A DNA stretch of 51,980 nt from the NCBI GenBank assembly GCA_946479025.1, contig CAMLDM010000002.1, positions 1-51,980 of the forward strand, in the 5' to 3' direction. Shown here piece by piece: positions 7,588-15,862 of this stretch (positions within the stretch are counted from its first letter, which is position 1; the number at the start of each line of letters is the position of its first letter). The notes under the pieces were generated by a model. That model was not told the origin of the DNA, did no database searches, and saw only the letters and a program-made list of their open reading frames with translations. The position numbers were made by a program, and so were the translations under genes. Source of the DNA: an uncultured Candidatus Saccharibacteria bacterium. Its GTDB lineage: Bacteria; Patescibacteria; Saccharimonadia; Saccharimonadales; CAMLKC01.

Positions 7588-9215
7588 GCCAGCACCGACA
7601 ACTTTCAGCATCCGCCGCGCTCCGCCGCCTGGGATTTCGCCAAACGATCCGCGGCGCCGTCATTCTCGGGCTACTGATCGGCCTCATCATGGGGGCACAA
7701 GGACCAGCCTACAACGAGGCCTACCCAACCCAAGAGTCCCGACAGGCATTTGTTCACACGCTTGACTCCGTACCTGCTCTCGGCTTCATGGCCGGCGAAA
7801 ACATCAACGCGTCCGAACCCGCCAGCTACTCCATTTATAAGTCCATCGTGATGACCACGCTTATTACGGGCGTGTGGGGGTTGCTCTGCGTCACCCGCCT
7901 GCTTCGCGGACAAGAAGAGGACGGCCGCATGGAAGTGCTACTGGCCGGCACTATCACCAAACGGCGAGCAAGTTTCCAGCTGTTGATCGGCTATGTGGGG
8001 TCGGTTCTCATTTCGTGGCTGCTTGCCTTCGGCTTGATCGCCAGTCTTGGCCAGCTGCCAAACGTTGGCCTTGAAGCTGGCAATGCCGCCCTACTCACGC
8101 TTGGCAGCTACTTGCCTGGATTCGTATTTGCCGGCATCGGCGTCTTTACAAGCCAGCTTGCACTTACGCGCGGCAGGGCGGTGATGTACGGGCTCGTTCC
8201 CCTTCTGGTGCTGTTTATTATGCGCGGTGCGGCCAACAGCGTGCACGACCTCAACTGGATGAAACAACTGACGCCGTTTGGGTGGGTGGACCTCCTTAAC
8301 CCCGTGATCAATCCGAATCTCTGGTGGCTTGTTCCGCCAATACTGACCGGACTTATCCTTCGAGCGGTCGGTCTATGGCTGGCTGGACGCCGCGATCTTG
8401 GCACGAGCCTGCTACGCGAATCGGAAACGGTCAAGCCGCGCTGGTACCTGCTTGGCTCGCCGCTGCGTCACACACTGCGCCTCCAAGGCTGGACGTTTAC
8501 ATGGTGGACGCTTGGCGCGCTCGCGTTTGCCGGTCTTATGAGCGGACTTGCCAAACTGAGCGTTGATATCCTTAAGGATGCGGCAGGCGCCCAGTCGTTC
8601 GTAAGCAAACTCGGTCAATCCGCCGACAACATGGCCGCCGCTTTTATCGGTATCGGCAATCTGTTCGTCGTAATGATGCTACTGGTTATGACTGCGCTTC
8701 TTATCGGTGCCATCCGCCGCGACGAAGCAAAGGGGTACCTGGACAACCTGCTCGTGCAGCCGGTAGCTCGGAGCCAGTGGCTCGCCGGACGCCTGGCGCT
8801 CATCGCCAGTTTGTCTGTCATCATTCCAGCCGCCTGCGCACTGCTCACATGGTTCATTGCGCATATCCAAGGCATCGACAGCATTACGCTTCAGGTACTA
8901 ATGAAAGACGCATTGGGGTCGGCCGCAATATTGCTGTTTACGCTCGGAGCAGGAAGCTTAGTATATGGCTTTTTACCCCGACTCGCGGTGGTTGCTGTCG
9001 CCATAATTATCGCTTGGTCGTACGCGCTCGACATTTTCAAATCTATCGTCGATCTGCCAAGCTGGGTCGAAAAAACGTCGCTTCTGCATTACATACCGAC
9101 GTCACCTACAATCGCCCCCGACTGGGTTGCGGCGTCGTGGCTTACTATTCTTGGCCTTGTGCTAGGAGCCGTGGGCGTCATGGCATTTACTAAACGGGAC
9201 ATTGTAACAGAATAA
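7584..9215 (+). CDS. ABC-2 type exporter permease, double-length
   Basis: A 543-aa integral membrane protein with about 12 hydrophobic segments in two halves. Each half has an equivalent cytoplasmic motif: RGQEEDGRMEVLLAGTITKR near 110 and RRDEAKGYLDNLLVQPVARS near 375. This suggests an internal duplication that gives two permease modules in one chain, as in actinobacterial antibiotic exporters of the polyketide-antibiotic family. The start overlaps the ATPase stop (ATGA), and its TAATG overlaps the next start, so all are translationally coupled. Substrate unknown. Confidence 0.88.
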   Translation: MSQHRQLSASAALRRLGFRQTIRGAVILGLLIGLIMGAQGPAYNEAYPTQESRQAFVHTLDSVPALGFMAGENINASEPASYSIYKSIVMTTLITGVWGLLCVTRLLRGQEEDGRMEVLLAGTITKRRASFQLLIGYVGSVLISWLLAFGLIASLGQLPNVGLEAGNAALLTLGSYLPGFVFAGIGVFTSQLALTRGRAVMYGLVPLLVLFIMRGAANSVHDLNWMKQLTPFGWVDLLNPVINPNLWWLVPPILTGLILRAVGLWLAGRRDLGTSLLRESETVKPRWYLLGSPLRHTLRLQGWTFTWWTLGALAFAGLMSGLAKLSVDILKDAAGAQSFVSKLGQSADNMAAAFIGIGNLFVVMMLLVMTALLIGAIRRDEAKGYLDNLLVQPVARSQWLAGRLALIASLSVIIPAACALLTWFIAHIQGIDSITLQVLMKDALGSAAILLFTLGAGSLVYGFLPRLAVVAVAIIIAWSYALDIFKSIVDLPSWVEKTSLLHYIPTSPTIAPDWVAASWLTILGLVLGAVGVMAFTKRDIVTE

Positions 9216-9916
9216 TGAACCCTGATATCTACCGCTTTATCGACCGCATGGAAGCATACGGTACTTCAAGCGGCTTGTCTCCAAGCGTTGCGCGTACCCT
9301 TGGCTATCTGACGATCAGCCAGCCGAGCCGCCAAACGGCCGACGACATCCAGCAGGCACTCCGCCTTTCAGCCGGATCAGTCAGCGAAGCTCTCAGCGTG
9401 CTGTACAACGTGGGGCTTATTGAGCGAACCAAGGAGCCGGGCGGACGAAAATATTATTACGAGATAAGCCCCGAGGGCTGGAAGCGCGCCACCATCCAGC
9501 AACTAAAGAGGATGGGCGAAGCGATCGCGCTCATCGAAATGGGCCTTACGATCTCCCCTAACAACGACCGCTTGGTTGCCATGCACGACATTTTTGTACT
9601 GTTTGATACCGAGGTCGAAAAAGTCGCGCGCAAACTTGAGGACACACCCTGGTATAATGAAACAATGACAAATAGCAAACACACCGAAGAGTTCACCGTT
9701 AACGGCGAGGAGCTGCTCGCAAAAGTTAAATCACTCATCAACGAAGGCAACATCCGCCGCATTATCATTAAGGATGAATCGGGCAAAGTACTGGTTGAAC
9801 TGCCGCTCACCATCGGAGTCGTCGGCGCGATTCTCGCACCAATGCTAGCCGCCGTCGGCGCCATTGCAGCTCTCGTTACAAAATGTACCATCGTCGTCGA
9901 GCGACGCGAAAACTAA
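9215..9916 (+). CDS. GbsR/MarR-type transcriptional regulator fused to a DUF4342 domain
   Basis: A 233-aa two-part protein. Residues about 20-85 form a winged helix (ADDIQQALRLSAGSVSEALS recognition region, then a wing with TKEPGGRKYYYEISPEGW), as in GbsR-type MarR regulators. A helical linker runs to about 150. From residue 151 (MTNSKHTEEFTVNGEELL) to the end is a complete 83-aa DUF4342-like protein: a short amphipathic region, RRIIIKDESGKVLVELPLTI, then a hydrophobic helix (GVVGAILAPMLAAVGAIAAL). The hydrophobic C-terminus could tie the regulator to the membrane or sense membrane stress. Its own promoter and start codon may lie at 9653-9667. It probably controls the efflux operon it sits in. 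Confidence 0.82.
   Translation: MNPDIYRFIDRMEAYGTSSGLSPSVARTLGYLTISQPSRQTADDIQQALRLSAGSVSEALSVLYNVGLIERTKEPGGRKYYYEISPEGWKRATIQQLKRMGEAIALIEMGLTISPNNDRLVAMHDIFVLFDTEVEKVARKLEDTPWYNETMTNSKHTEEFTVNGEELLAKVKSLINEGNIRRIIIKDESGKVLVELPLTIGVVGAILAPMLAAVGAIAALVTKCTIVVERREN
9650..9658 (+). promoter_or_regulatory. Internal extended -10 before the DUF4342 start codon
   Basis: TGGTATAAT (TG-N-TATAAT) at 9650-9658 lies inside the regulator gene. It is followed by 6 nt (GAAACA) and an in-frame ATG at 9665 that is exactly the first codon of the DUF4342 module. The geometry equals that of other predicted leaderless genes in the window, so a separate 83-aa DUF4342 protein may be made. Confidence 0.5.
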
Positions 9917-9940
9917 TCTCAATTACAGGAACTATCCCCT

Positions 9941-11644
9941 ATGTCCACGAAACACCCCGAACATTCGGCGCAACATCACGCCAGTAAATTATCTCATCGT
10001 CAGCGCACAATTGCGCTGGTTATTGTCGCGCTTGCGTTCGTTATGGATCTGCTCGATACGACTATCGTAAACATCGCGATCCCGTCGATCCAAAGCAATC
10101 TCGGCGCCAGCTACGCATCAATCCAGTGGCTGATCGCCGGCTACTCGCTTTCATTCGCCGTTCTGCTCATCACCGGCGGCCGTATGGGCGACGTTTTCGG
10201 CTATAAAAAACTATTCCTATTCGGCGTCGGTGGATTTACGCTCGCCTCACTTCTTAGCGGCCTCGCATGGAACACCGAGATTCTTATTGCTGCGCGATTG
10301 GTCCAAGGAAGCATGGCGGCCCTCATGGTGCCGCAGGTCATGTCGCTGATGCAAGTGATGTTCAAACCGAATGAGCGCTCGGGCGTCATGGGTCTGTTTG
10401 GCGCGCTGGCCGGCGTTGCTGCTTCGCTTGGCCCGGTCATCGGCGGACTTTTGATTCATGCGAACATTGCCGGGCTTGATTGGCGACCGATTTTTCTCAT
10501 CAACGTGCCGGTAGGAATTTTCGCGATACTAGCAGCGATGCGCTATCTGCCAGAAGGCAAGTCGCCGCACCCGCTAAAGCTCGACATTCGCGGAACGCTG
10601 ATCGTAGTCGTTGCGCTATTCCTGCTTGTCTTTCCACTCATCCAGGGCCGTGAACTTGACTGGCCGGCATGGACATTTGTCATGATCGCCGCGTCGCTGC
10701 CGGCGTTTGTCGTGTTTGCCTGGTGGCAGAAGCGCAAGGACGCAAAAGACAAGTCGCCGCTGATTCCGCCTGTTCTTTTTAAGGTTCCTACCTTCGTGCG
10801 CGGCCTGATTATTAATATCATTTTCCAGGGCGCGATGGTCGGATTCTTCCTGCCGTTTACGCTGCTCTTGCAGATTGGCTTGGGCTACGAAGTTATCAAA
10901 GCAGCCCTCACAGGCATTCCAGTTGCCATCGGAATCTCACTCAGTATTGGTTTATTTGGCCAAAAGGTAATTCCGAAACTCGGTCGTTACTCGCTCACAC
11001 TTGGCGCGATCATTATGAGTCTCGGACTTGGCGCAACATATTTTGCCGCTAATCACAGCGGCCTCGACGTCACGCCATGGGAGTTCATTCCCGGCCTTCT
11101 ACTGACAGGCGCCGGCATGGGGCTTGTAATGTCGCCGGTTTTCTCAGTCGTTCTCATGGACGTCGACCCACATCACGCCGGTTCGGCGTCGGGTGTCATG
11201 AACGCCATCCAGCAACTCGGCGGCGCAATCGGCGTTGCCCTGATCGGTGTCGTCTTCTTCGGCCAACTGACCAACCATGCCGACGCAAGCTTTACGTCGG
11301 TTGAGCCAAGCGTCCGCAGCGAGCTCGCCAAAGCTCATCTTCCTGAACAAGTACAAACATCGATCCTCAAAAGTGTCCGCACTTGCTATAATGATCGCGC
11401 GAAAGAAAAAGACGCGACCATCACGCCGGAAAGCTGCAAATCGCTCGAAGCGCAGCCGCAAAATCCTGCCAGCAAGCAAATCGGCACTATCATCACGGAT
11501 GGCGTAAAGAAAGCCAATGCCAACAACTTCACCAGCGCATTCCGCGCAGGAGTTTACTATGAACTCGCGCTCATCGCACTGACCTTCTGTTTCAGCTTCC
11601 TGTTGCCGCGCCACATTCGCCCCGCTCCGCCTGAAGCGATGTAA
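9941..11644 (+). CDS. MFS multidrug exporter, DHA2 (EmrB/QacA) family
   Basis: A 567-aa proton-coupled exporter with about 14 transmembrane helices. Motifs typical of the family are DLLDTTIVNIAIPSIQ in the first helix, GGRMGDVFGYKK (motif A, loop 2-3), ARLVQGSMAALMVPQ, and LGPVIGGLL (motif C) at the fifth helix. A soluble loop of about 65 residues (about 460-530) lies before the last helix, as in other 14-helix members. An AGGA 10 nt before the ATG serves as ribosome binding site. It is the last gene of the efflux operon, 24 nt after the regulator, and is followed by a strong terminator. Confidence 0.92.
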   Translation: MSTKHPEHSAQHHASKLSHRQRTIALVIVALAFVMDLLDTTIVNIAIPSIQSNLGASYASIQWLIAGYSLSFAVLLITGGRMGDVFGYKKLFLFGVGGFTLASLLSGLAWNTEILIAARLVQGSMAALMVPQVMSLMQVMFKPNERSGVMGLFGALAGVAASLGPVIGGLLIHANIAGLDWRPIFLINVPVGIFAILAAMRYLPEGKSPHPLKLDIRGTLIVVVALFLLVFPLIQGRELDWPAWTFVMIAASLPAFVVFAWWQKRKDAKDKSPLIPPVLFKVPTFVRGLIINIIFQGAMVGFFLPFTLLLQIGLGYEVIKAALTGIPVAIGISLSIGLFGQKVIPKLGRYSLTLGAIIMSLGLGATYFAANHSGLDVTPWEFIPGLLLTGAGMGLVMSPVFSVVLMDVDPHHAGSASGVMNAIQQLGGAIGVALIGVVFFGQLTNHADASFTSVEPSVRSELAKAHLPEQVQTSILKSVRTCYNDRAKEKDATITPESCKSLEAQPQNPASKQIGTIITDGVKKANANNFTSAFRAGVYYELALIALTFCFSFLLPRHIRPAPPEAM

Positions 11645-11650
11645 TAAATC

Positions 11651-11681
11651 AAAAACTCTCCGCAGATTCGCGGAGAGTTTT
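11651..11681 (+). terminator. Terminator of the efflux operon
   Basis: Inverted repeat AAACTCTCCGC / GCGGAGAGTTT with a short loop and a T run directly after the stem, 7 nt after the MFS stop codon. The A-rich upstream arm could also terminate minus-strand transcription. Confidence 0.88.
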
Positions 11682-11698
11682 ACATTTCCATGATGAAG

Positions 11699-11718
11699 GC
11701 GGGCTCCGAAGAGCCCGC
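11699..11718 (-). terminator. Hairpin after the 11741-12328 gene
   Basis: GCGGGCTC / GAGCCCGC with a TTCG tetraloop on the minus strand, 23 nt past the stop of the minus-strand gene. The following sequence is only partly T-rich, so termination may rely on this hairpin together with the neighbouring one at 11651-11681. Confidence 0.55.
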
Positions 11719-11740
11719 GCATCACCTCCTGCTGAGTCGG

Positions 11741-12328
11741 TCAGGCGCCGTCCGGTGCGTACAGGTACCGGAGGTTCCGGTCATCGCCCGCCACACAGTG
11801 GGCGAGATCGCTGGCCTCCAACTTCTTGTAGAGGTTGGGATCTCTCACCGACACGTCGGCGTAGACCGGGTAGTACCTCGCCCCGATGTCGTGCGGAGCC
11901 CTGATGATGAGATCACCGAGCGCCGCCGAGTTCTTGGGGCGCGTCGGCGACGTGAAGCTACCCTCGATGAACGTGCAGCTTCCCAGCTTCAGCTGAACGC
12001 CCATCGTATGGTCGCCGCTGTTCCAGTCATACCCCGCCGCCGACGAATCGGACGGCTTGATGAGACTGATCTCGCCGTGAGTTCGGTGCGCGATGTCGTT
12101 CATGCGAGCCTCGACCGCACGGTCACGGAAGCGACCGTTGATCGAAGCCGTGTGCGACTTCACACCAATGAGCGTGAACAGTCCCGTGACGAGCGCGACG
12201 ACGATCAGCCACACGAACGACCCGGCGTAGACCGAGCCGTACTCGTCAAAGTGCCGCCTGACCTTGCTCGGGCCAGCCGGCTCCTCCTGCGGCGGCGTAT
12301 CCTGCTCCCGCTCTTCCACGTCTGCCAT
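11741..12328 (-). CDS. Unknown single-pass membrane protein
   Basis: A 195-aa protein I do not recognise. An acidic, proline-rich N-terminus (about 1-33) is followed by one hydrophobic helix (about 36-57, YAGSFVWLIVVALVTGLFTL), leaving about 135 residues outside. The exterior part has SASIN-like short motifs, two cysteines (LGSCTF and LAHCVAGDD) and no family I can name. Base composition is visibly more GC-rich than most neighbours. A strong AGGGAGG ribosome binding site and a 17-nt-spaced promoter precede it. It is downstream of a winged-helix regulator on the same strand, and the pair may be an acquired module. Confidence 0.72.
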   Translation of the reverse strand: MADVEEREQDTPPQEEPAGPSKVRRHFDEYGSVYAGSFVWLIVVALVTGLFTLIGVKSHTASINGRFRDRAVEARMNDIAHRTHGEISLIKPSDSSAAGYDWNSGDHTMGVQLKLGSCTFIEGSFTSPTRPKNSAALGDLIIRAPHDIGARYYPVYADVSVRDPNLYKKLEASDLAHCVAGDDRNLRYLYAPDGA

Positions 12329-12368
12329 GGAAGCCTCCCTAACTCAAAAATGGATGGTGACTTATGTA

Positions 12369-12397
12369 TTTATATCATGAAATTATTATAAGTGCAA
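12369..12397 (-). promoter_or_regulatory. Promoter for the unknown membrane protein
   Basis: On the minus strand TTGCAC (12392-12397), 17 nt, then TATAAA (12369-12374) with TG one base before the -10. The AT-rich promoter stands out from GC-rich flanks. Initiation is predicted near 12362, giving a leader of about 34 nt with AGGGAGG. Confidence 0.65.
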
Positions 12398-12434
12398 TAA
12401 TCTGGGCGGTCGGGCCGGCGAGACTCGCGGGGAA
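12392..12434 (-). terminator. GC-rich hairpin after the winged-helix regulator
   Basis: GGCCGGC and GCCGGCC arms (within about 12412-12442) flank a short loop on the minus strand between the regulator stop and the next promoter. No T run follows, so it may be an attenuating hairpin rather than a full terminator. Confidence 0.3.
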
Positions 12435-12449
12435 TCTGCCGGCCTCAAC

Positions 12450-12983
12450 TCACTCTTCCAGCGCGTCGCGATGCTGCCTGTGAAGCATTTCGTACAGCTC
12501 CCCGAGTGCGGTCACAGAGACCACGGTTCGTGACGACAGCTCACCCGATTCGAGGGAGACAAACTCCGCTCGCTCGAGCTGGCGAAGCACCGCTACGACA
12601 GACTTTTTGTCGAACGCAACCGCCTCGACAAGCGCCTCAACCGTCGCCGTTCCGCCGTCAAGCCGCGCAAGAATCGCCAGGCCCGCGTTCAGCGCGAGCC
12701 GTGACGACTCGGAAATCAGCCACTTTTGGCGCTGCCGGGCCTGGGCCGATTCGCGGAGCACCTTCTTGCCTGCCTCGCTCAACACATAGGGCCGGCGCTG
12801 GCTCGCCGGATCCGCGGTTTTAACGACCCAACCATGCCCTGAGAGCCGCTGAAGGATCTTCCTTGAGGTGTTCGACGTGAGCACCGCTGCCGGAGCAACA
12901 TCGAACGCCGTACCGGAACCCTCGCGCTCCAGGAACTCCATGATCAGGAATTCATTCAACGTGAGCTTCTGTGCCATAGACAT
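12450..12983 (-). CDS. Transcriptional regulator with two winged-helix domains (MarR-like)
   Basis: A 177-aa protein with two winged-helix segments. The first (about 5-75) has a helix-turn-helix (TSNTSRKILQRLSGHGWVVK) and the wing text SQRRPYVLSEAGKKVL typical of MarR-like regulators. The second (about 95-165) repeats the fold: ALVEAVAFDKKSVVAVLRQL followed by a short wing and VTALGELYEML. I start at 12983 because AGGAGG is 8 nt before this ATG; a first ATG at 12989 lies only 2 nt after AGGAGG. It is probably the regulator of the neighbouring membrane protein or of itself. A GGCCGGC/GCCGGCC hairpin follows the gene. Confidence 0.72.
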   Translation of the reverse strand: MSMAQKLTLNEFLIMEFLEREGSGTAFDVAPAAVLTSNTSRKILQRLSGHGWVVKTADPASQRRPYVLSEAGKKVLRESAQARQRQKWLISESSRLALNAGLAILARLDGGTATVEALVEAVAFDKKSVVAVLRQLERAEFVSLESGELSSRTVVSVTALGELYEMLHRQHRDALEE

Positions 12984-13044
12984 GTACATCGCCTCCTGTC
13001 GCTACGATAAGAGTGAGTACTTCTATTTTATAACGTTTGCTAAT

Positions 13045-13953
13045 TTATGCGAATTTTGCCGCGTATTGCTCTGCATTTTCGCGGCATGCTTCAGTATGAT
13101 ACAGAAGTTGCGGGTTCTGCTTGCAGTTCAGGCAAATCAATACAAGGTCGTTACAGTTGGCAAATGCGCAATTTTCATAATTGTTAGTCGGGCCTTTGCA
13201 GTGCGTACATTCGCCCACAATCGCCGCGTGGTCTGAAAAATCGACTTTCATGCGGTCATCAAAAACATGGAGACTGCCTTCCCATAACCCATCATCACCG
13301 TAGCTTTCGCCGTACTTCACGATACCGCCATCGATCTGGTAGACTTCGTTAAAACCGCGGTTTTTCATGAGGGCGGAGAGAATTTCGCAGCGGATACCGC
13401 CTGTGCAGTATGTGACGATCGGCTTGTCCTTCAAGTCGTCGTATTTGCCGCTTTCGAGTTCTTTTATGAAGTCACGGCTGGTGTGCGTGGCCGGCACGAC
13501 GGCATTTTTGAATTTGCCGATCTTTGCTTCGTATTCGTTGCGACCGTCGAAGAACACGACATCGTCGCCACGTTCTTCCACCAGCTTGTTCACATCCTTG
13601 GGTTTAAGGTGTTTGCCGCCGCCGACTACGCCGTTTTCGTCCACTTTCAGCTCATCCGCCGCATCAAACGCCACGATTTCCTTCTTCACCTTAACGCTCA
13701 TGCGCGGAAAATCTTCACGGCCGCCGTCGCTCCACTTGAAGATAGTACCCTTAAAGCCCGGAAATTCTTTCGTCGCTTTGATGTACTTTTTCAGATCCTC
13801 CATCTCACCGCCGACCGTACCATTCAGGCCGTGGGGAGAAATAAGAATCCGGCCGCGCAGATCCAAGCTGTCGCAGAGCGTTTTTTGCCATAGCTTCACC
13901 GCAAGCGGATCTTTGATCGGCGTAAATTTGTAATAGAGAAGGATTTTTTGCAT
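13045..13953 (-). CDS. trhO: tRNA uridine(34) hydroxylase TrhO (rhodanese family, YceA)
   Basis: A 302-aa rhodanese-domain enzyme that makes 5-hydroxyuridine at wobble position 34 of tRNAs. The N-terminal domain (about 1-95) has LLYYKFTPIKDP and RGRILISPHGLNGTVGG. The rhodanese domain (about 120-220) has VVFFDGRNEYEAKIGKF and the active-site loop YCTGGIRCE with the catalytic cysteine. A C-terminal cysteine-rich region follows (GECTHCKGPTNNYENCAF, CNDLVLICLNC). I start at 13953 (MQKILLYY); a longer frame adds 29 unrelated residues. TATAAT lies exactly 7 nt before this ATG and there is no Shine-Dalgarno. Confidence 0.92.
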   Translation of the reverse strand: MQKILLYYKFTPIKDPLAVKLWQKTLCDSLDLRGRILISPHGLNGTVGGEMEDLKKYIKATKEFPGFKGTIFKWSDGGREDFPRMSVKVKKEIVAFDAADELKVDENGVVGGGKHLKPKDVNKLVEERGDDVVFFDGRNEYEAKIGKFKNAVVPATHTSRDFIKELESGKYDDLKDKPIVTYCTGGIRCEILSALMKNRGFNEVYQIDGGIVKYGESYGDDGLWEGSLHVFDDRMKVDFSDHAAIVGECTHCKGPTNNYENCAFANCNDLVLICLNCKQNPQLLYHTEACRENAEQYAAKFA

Positions 13954-13960
13954 CGCACCG

Positions 13961-13966
13961 ATTATA
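13961..13966 (-). promoter_or_regulatory. -10 element for leaderless trhO
   Basis: A consensus TATAAT on the minus strand, 7 nt (CGGTGCG) before the trhO start codon. Transcription should begin on or next to the ATG. It is divergent from the promoter at 14002-14010. Confidence 0.65.
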
Positions 13967-14001
13967 CCATAAATTCTACACTTGTGCGGCGTAGGAAGGG
14001 T

Positions 14002-14010
14002 TGTTATACT
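14002..14010 (+). promoter_or_regulatory. Extended -10 promoter of the ABC half-transporter operon
   Basis: TG-T-TATACT at 14002-14010. Initiation is predicted near 14017, just before a short ORF at 14021, leaving about 95 nt before the first ABC gene. A GTTCGG/CCGAAC hairpin lies at 14057-14073 in this leader. Confidence 0.55.
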
Positions 14011-14020
14011 GAAAGACACT

Positions 14021-14116
14021 ATGATTGTCATCTTGGGCAATCCTCTACTCGTTCACGTTCGGACGCGCCGAACCGCTAGCGACCCATTAACATTCAAAAC
14101 TCAGGAGACACGATGA
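14021..14116 (+). CDS. Possible 31-codon leader peptide upstream of the ABC operon
   Basis: An ATG 10 nt downstream of the -10 element opens a 31-codon frame (MIVILGNPLLVHVRTRR...) whose TGA stop overlaps the ATG of the first ABC gene as ATGA. No Shine-Dalgarno is seen, but the position fits the near-leaderless starts common in this window. If translated, ribosomes ending here would be placed on the next start, and the GTTCGG/CCGAAC hairpin inside it could respond to translation. It may also be chance. Confidence 0.35.
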   Translation: MIVILGNPLLVHVRTRRTASDPLTFKTQETR

Positions 14117-15861
14117 ACGTAAACAAAGAAACACTGCGCCTTTACTGGGAGCAGGCGCGAAAAAGCAAGCTGAGCTTTATTATCATGCTGGTCTGTATTC
14201 CGGTCGGCTCACTATTGATAGACACGGCACTGCCCTATGTTCTCAGCCAGGCAATCGGCGCCCTCACCAGCCACCACACAGATACAATCTATTCGCTGCT
14301 CGCCATTGGTGCGGGCATAGGGCTGCTGGGTGCTATCTTCAACCTGGTTGGCTTCCGGTCGATGATACACCACGAATCGCATACTATCGCAAATTTGCGC
14401 GAACAAACATTCGTTCGTCTCATCCAAAAAGATAATCGCTTTTTCGTCAATCAAAAAATCGGCGCAATGACCAGCCGCTACATCGACTTCGTCCGGAGCG
14501 AAGTGACCTTGCAAGACCTGTTTATCATTCGCACGCTCGGTTTTATTCTGTCAATCGGCAGCGGTATCGTCATTCTTGCATTCCAGTCGTGGATCGTGGC
14601 GTTAATTATCGCGGGCCTTATAACCCTGCTCGTTTTCCAGATACGATGGAGTGCCAAAAAACGTGCGCCTTGGCGGCATGAACGCAAAACGCTGGTTGCC
14701 GAAATTCATGGAAAAGTCGCCGACGCGCTTACCAACAACGCCATCGTTAAGGCCTTTGCTGGTGAAAGCCGCGAAATTAGTGACCTTAAGAACCAGACAC
14801 GCCGCTTCCAGGTCATCTATAAAAAGGATATCGGATTCACCGCAACGGAGGGTTCGGCCCGCGTTGCTTTGATGGTGTTCGTACAGGTTATCGCCATTAT
14901 CGTCTCCGTCCACTTGGTGCTCGACGGCCAGATCATGCTTGCGACGGCGGTTTTCATGTTGGCGTATCTGCAGCGAATCGGGTCACAGCTCTTTTCGCTC
15001 GGCGATATCATCAACGGCTACGACCAGGCGCTCCTTGACGCCGCACCAATGACCGAAATGCTCGTTCAGGACATCGAAGTTACAGATAAAACCGATGCGA
15101 AACCGCTTCATCTCGCTCGGCCGGAAATTAGTTTTGAGAATGTTTCCTACCGCTACGACGAGTCATCGGATGACGTCCTCCAGCAAGTCAATCTTACTAT
15201 ACCGGCGGGTCAAAAAGTGGGGCTTGTTGGACACTCGGGCGCGGGTAAAACTACCATCACCCAGCTACTGCTTCGCTTCGCCGACGTAACTGGCGGCACC
15301 ATTCGGATTGGCGGCGAAGATATCCGCGACGTTACACAGGAAAGTTTGCGTGCGCAAATCGCGTACGTGCCCCAGGAGCCGATGCTGTTTCACCGGACCC
15401 TTCTTGAGAATATAGCGTACGGCAAGCCAAATGCCACGAAAGAAGAAATCCGCCAGGCGGCCCGGCAGGCCAACGCACTTGAGTTCATCGAGGCGCTTCC
15501 ACACGGTTTTGACACGATGGTCGGCGAGCGCGGCGTCAAGCTTTCCGGCGGCCAGCGCCAACGCATCGCCATTGCCCGAGCCCTATTGAAGGATGCGCCG
15601 ATTCTCATTCTCGACGAGGCAACATCGGCGCTCGACAGCGAAAGCGAAAAACTCATCCAATCGGCTCTTACCCATCTGATGAAGGGTCGCACCAGCATCG
15701 TGATCGCTCACCGCCTCAGCACCATCGCGCATCTTGACCGCGTTATCGTGCTCGAGAAAGGACATATCGCTGAAGACGGTACGCACGCTCAGCTACTCAA
15801 ACAAAAAGGCATCTACACCACGCTTTGGAGTCATCAATCCGGCGGGTTCATTGAGGAGTAA
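14113..15861 (+). CDS. ABC half-transporter (exporter-type, membrane + ATPase domains), first of a pair
   Basis: A 582-aa protein with a type IV exporter membrane domain (about six helices, 1-320) and a C-terminal ATPase domain: Walker A GHSGAGKTT (about 375-383), LSGGQRQRIAIARALL, Walker B ILILDEATSALDSES and switch H in VIAHRLSTIAH. AGGAG lies 6 nt before the ATG. It is followed 1 nt later by a paralogue, so the two probably form a heterodimeric exporter of the BmrCD/MsbA-like type for drugs, lipids or peptides. Both ATPase sites look intact. Confidence 0.92.
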   Translation: MNVNKETLRLYWEQARKSKLSFIIMLVCIPVGSLLIDTALPYVLSQAIGALTSHHTDTIYSLLAIGAGIGLLGAIFNLVGFRSMIHHESHTIANLREQTFVRLIQKDNRFFVNQKIGAMTSRYIDFVRSEVTLQDLFIIRTLGFILSIGSGIVILAFQSWIVALIIAGLITLLVFQIRWSAKKRAPWRHERKTLVAEIHGKVADALTNNAIVKAFAGESREISDLKNQTRRFQVIYKKDIGFTATEGSARVALMVFVQVIAIIVSVHLVLDGQIMLATAVFMLAYLQRIGSQLFSLGDIINGYDQALLDAAPMTEMLVQDIEVTDKTDAKPLHLARPEISFENVSYRYDESSDDVLQQVNLTIPAGQKVGLVGHSGAGKTTITQLLLRFADVTGGTIRIGGEDIRDVTQESLRAQIAYVPQEPMLFHRTLLENIAYGKPNATKEEIRQAARQANALEFIEALPHGFDTMVGERGVKLSGGQRQRIAIARALLKDAPILILDEATSALDSESEKLIQSALTHLMKGRTSIVIAHRLSTIAHLDRVIVLEKGHIAEDGTHAQLLKQKGIYTTLWSHQSGGFIEE

Positions 15862-15862
15862 A

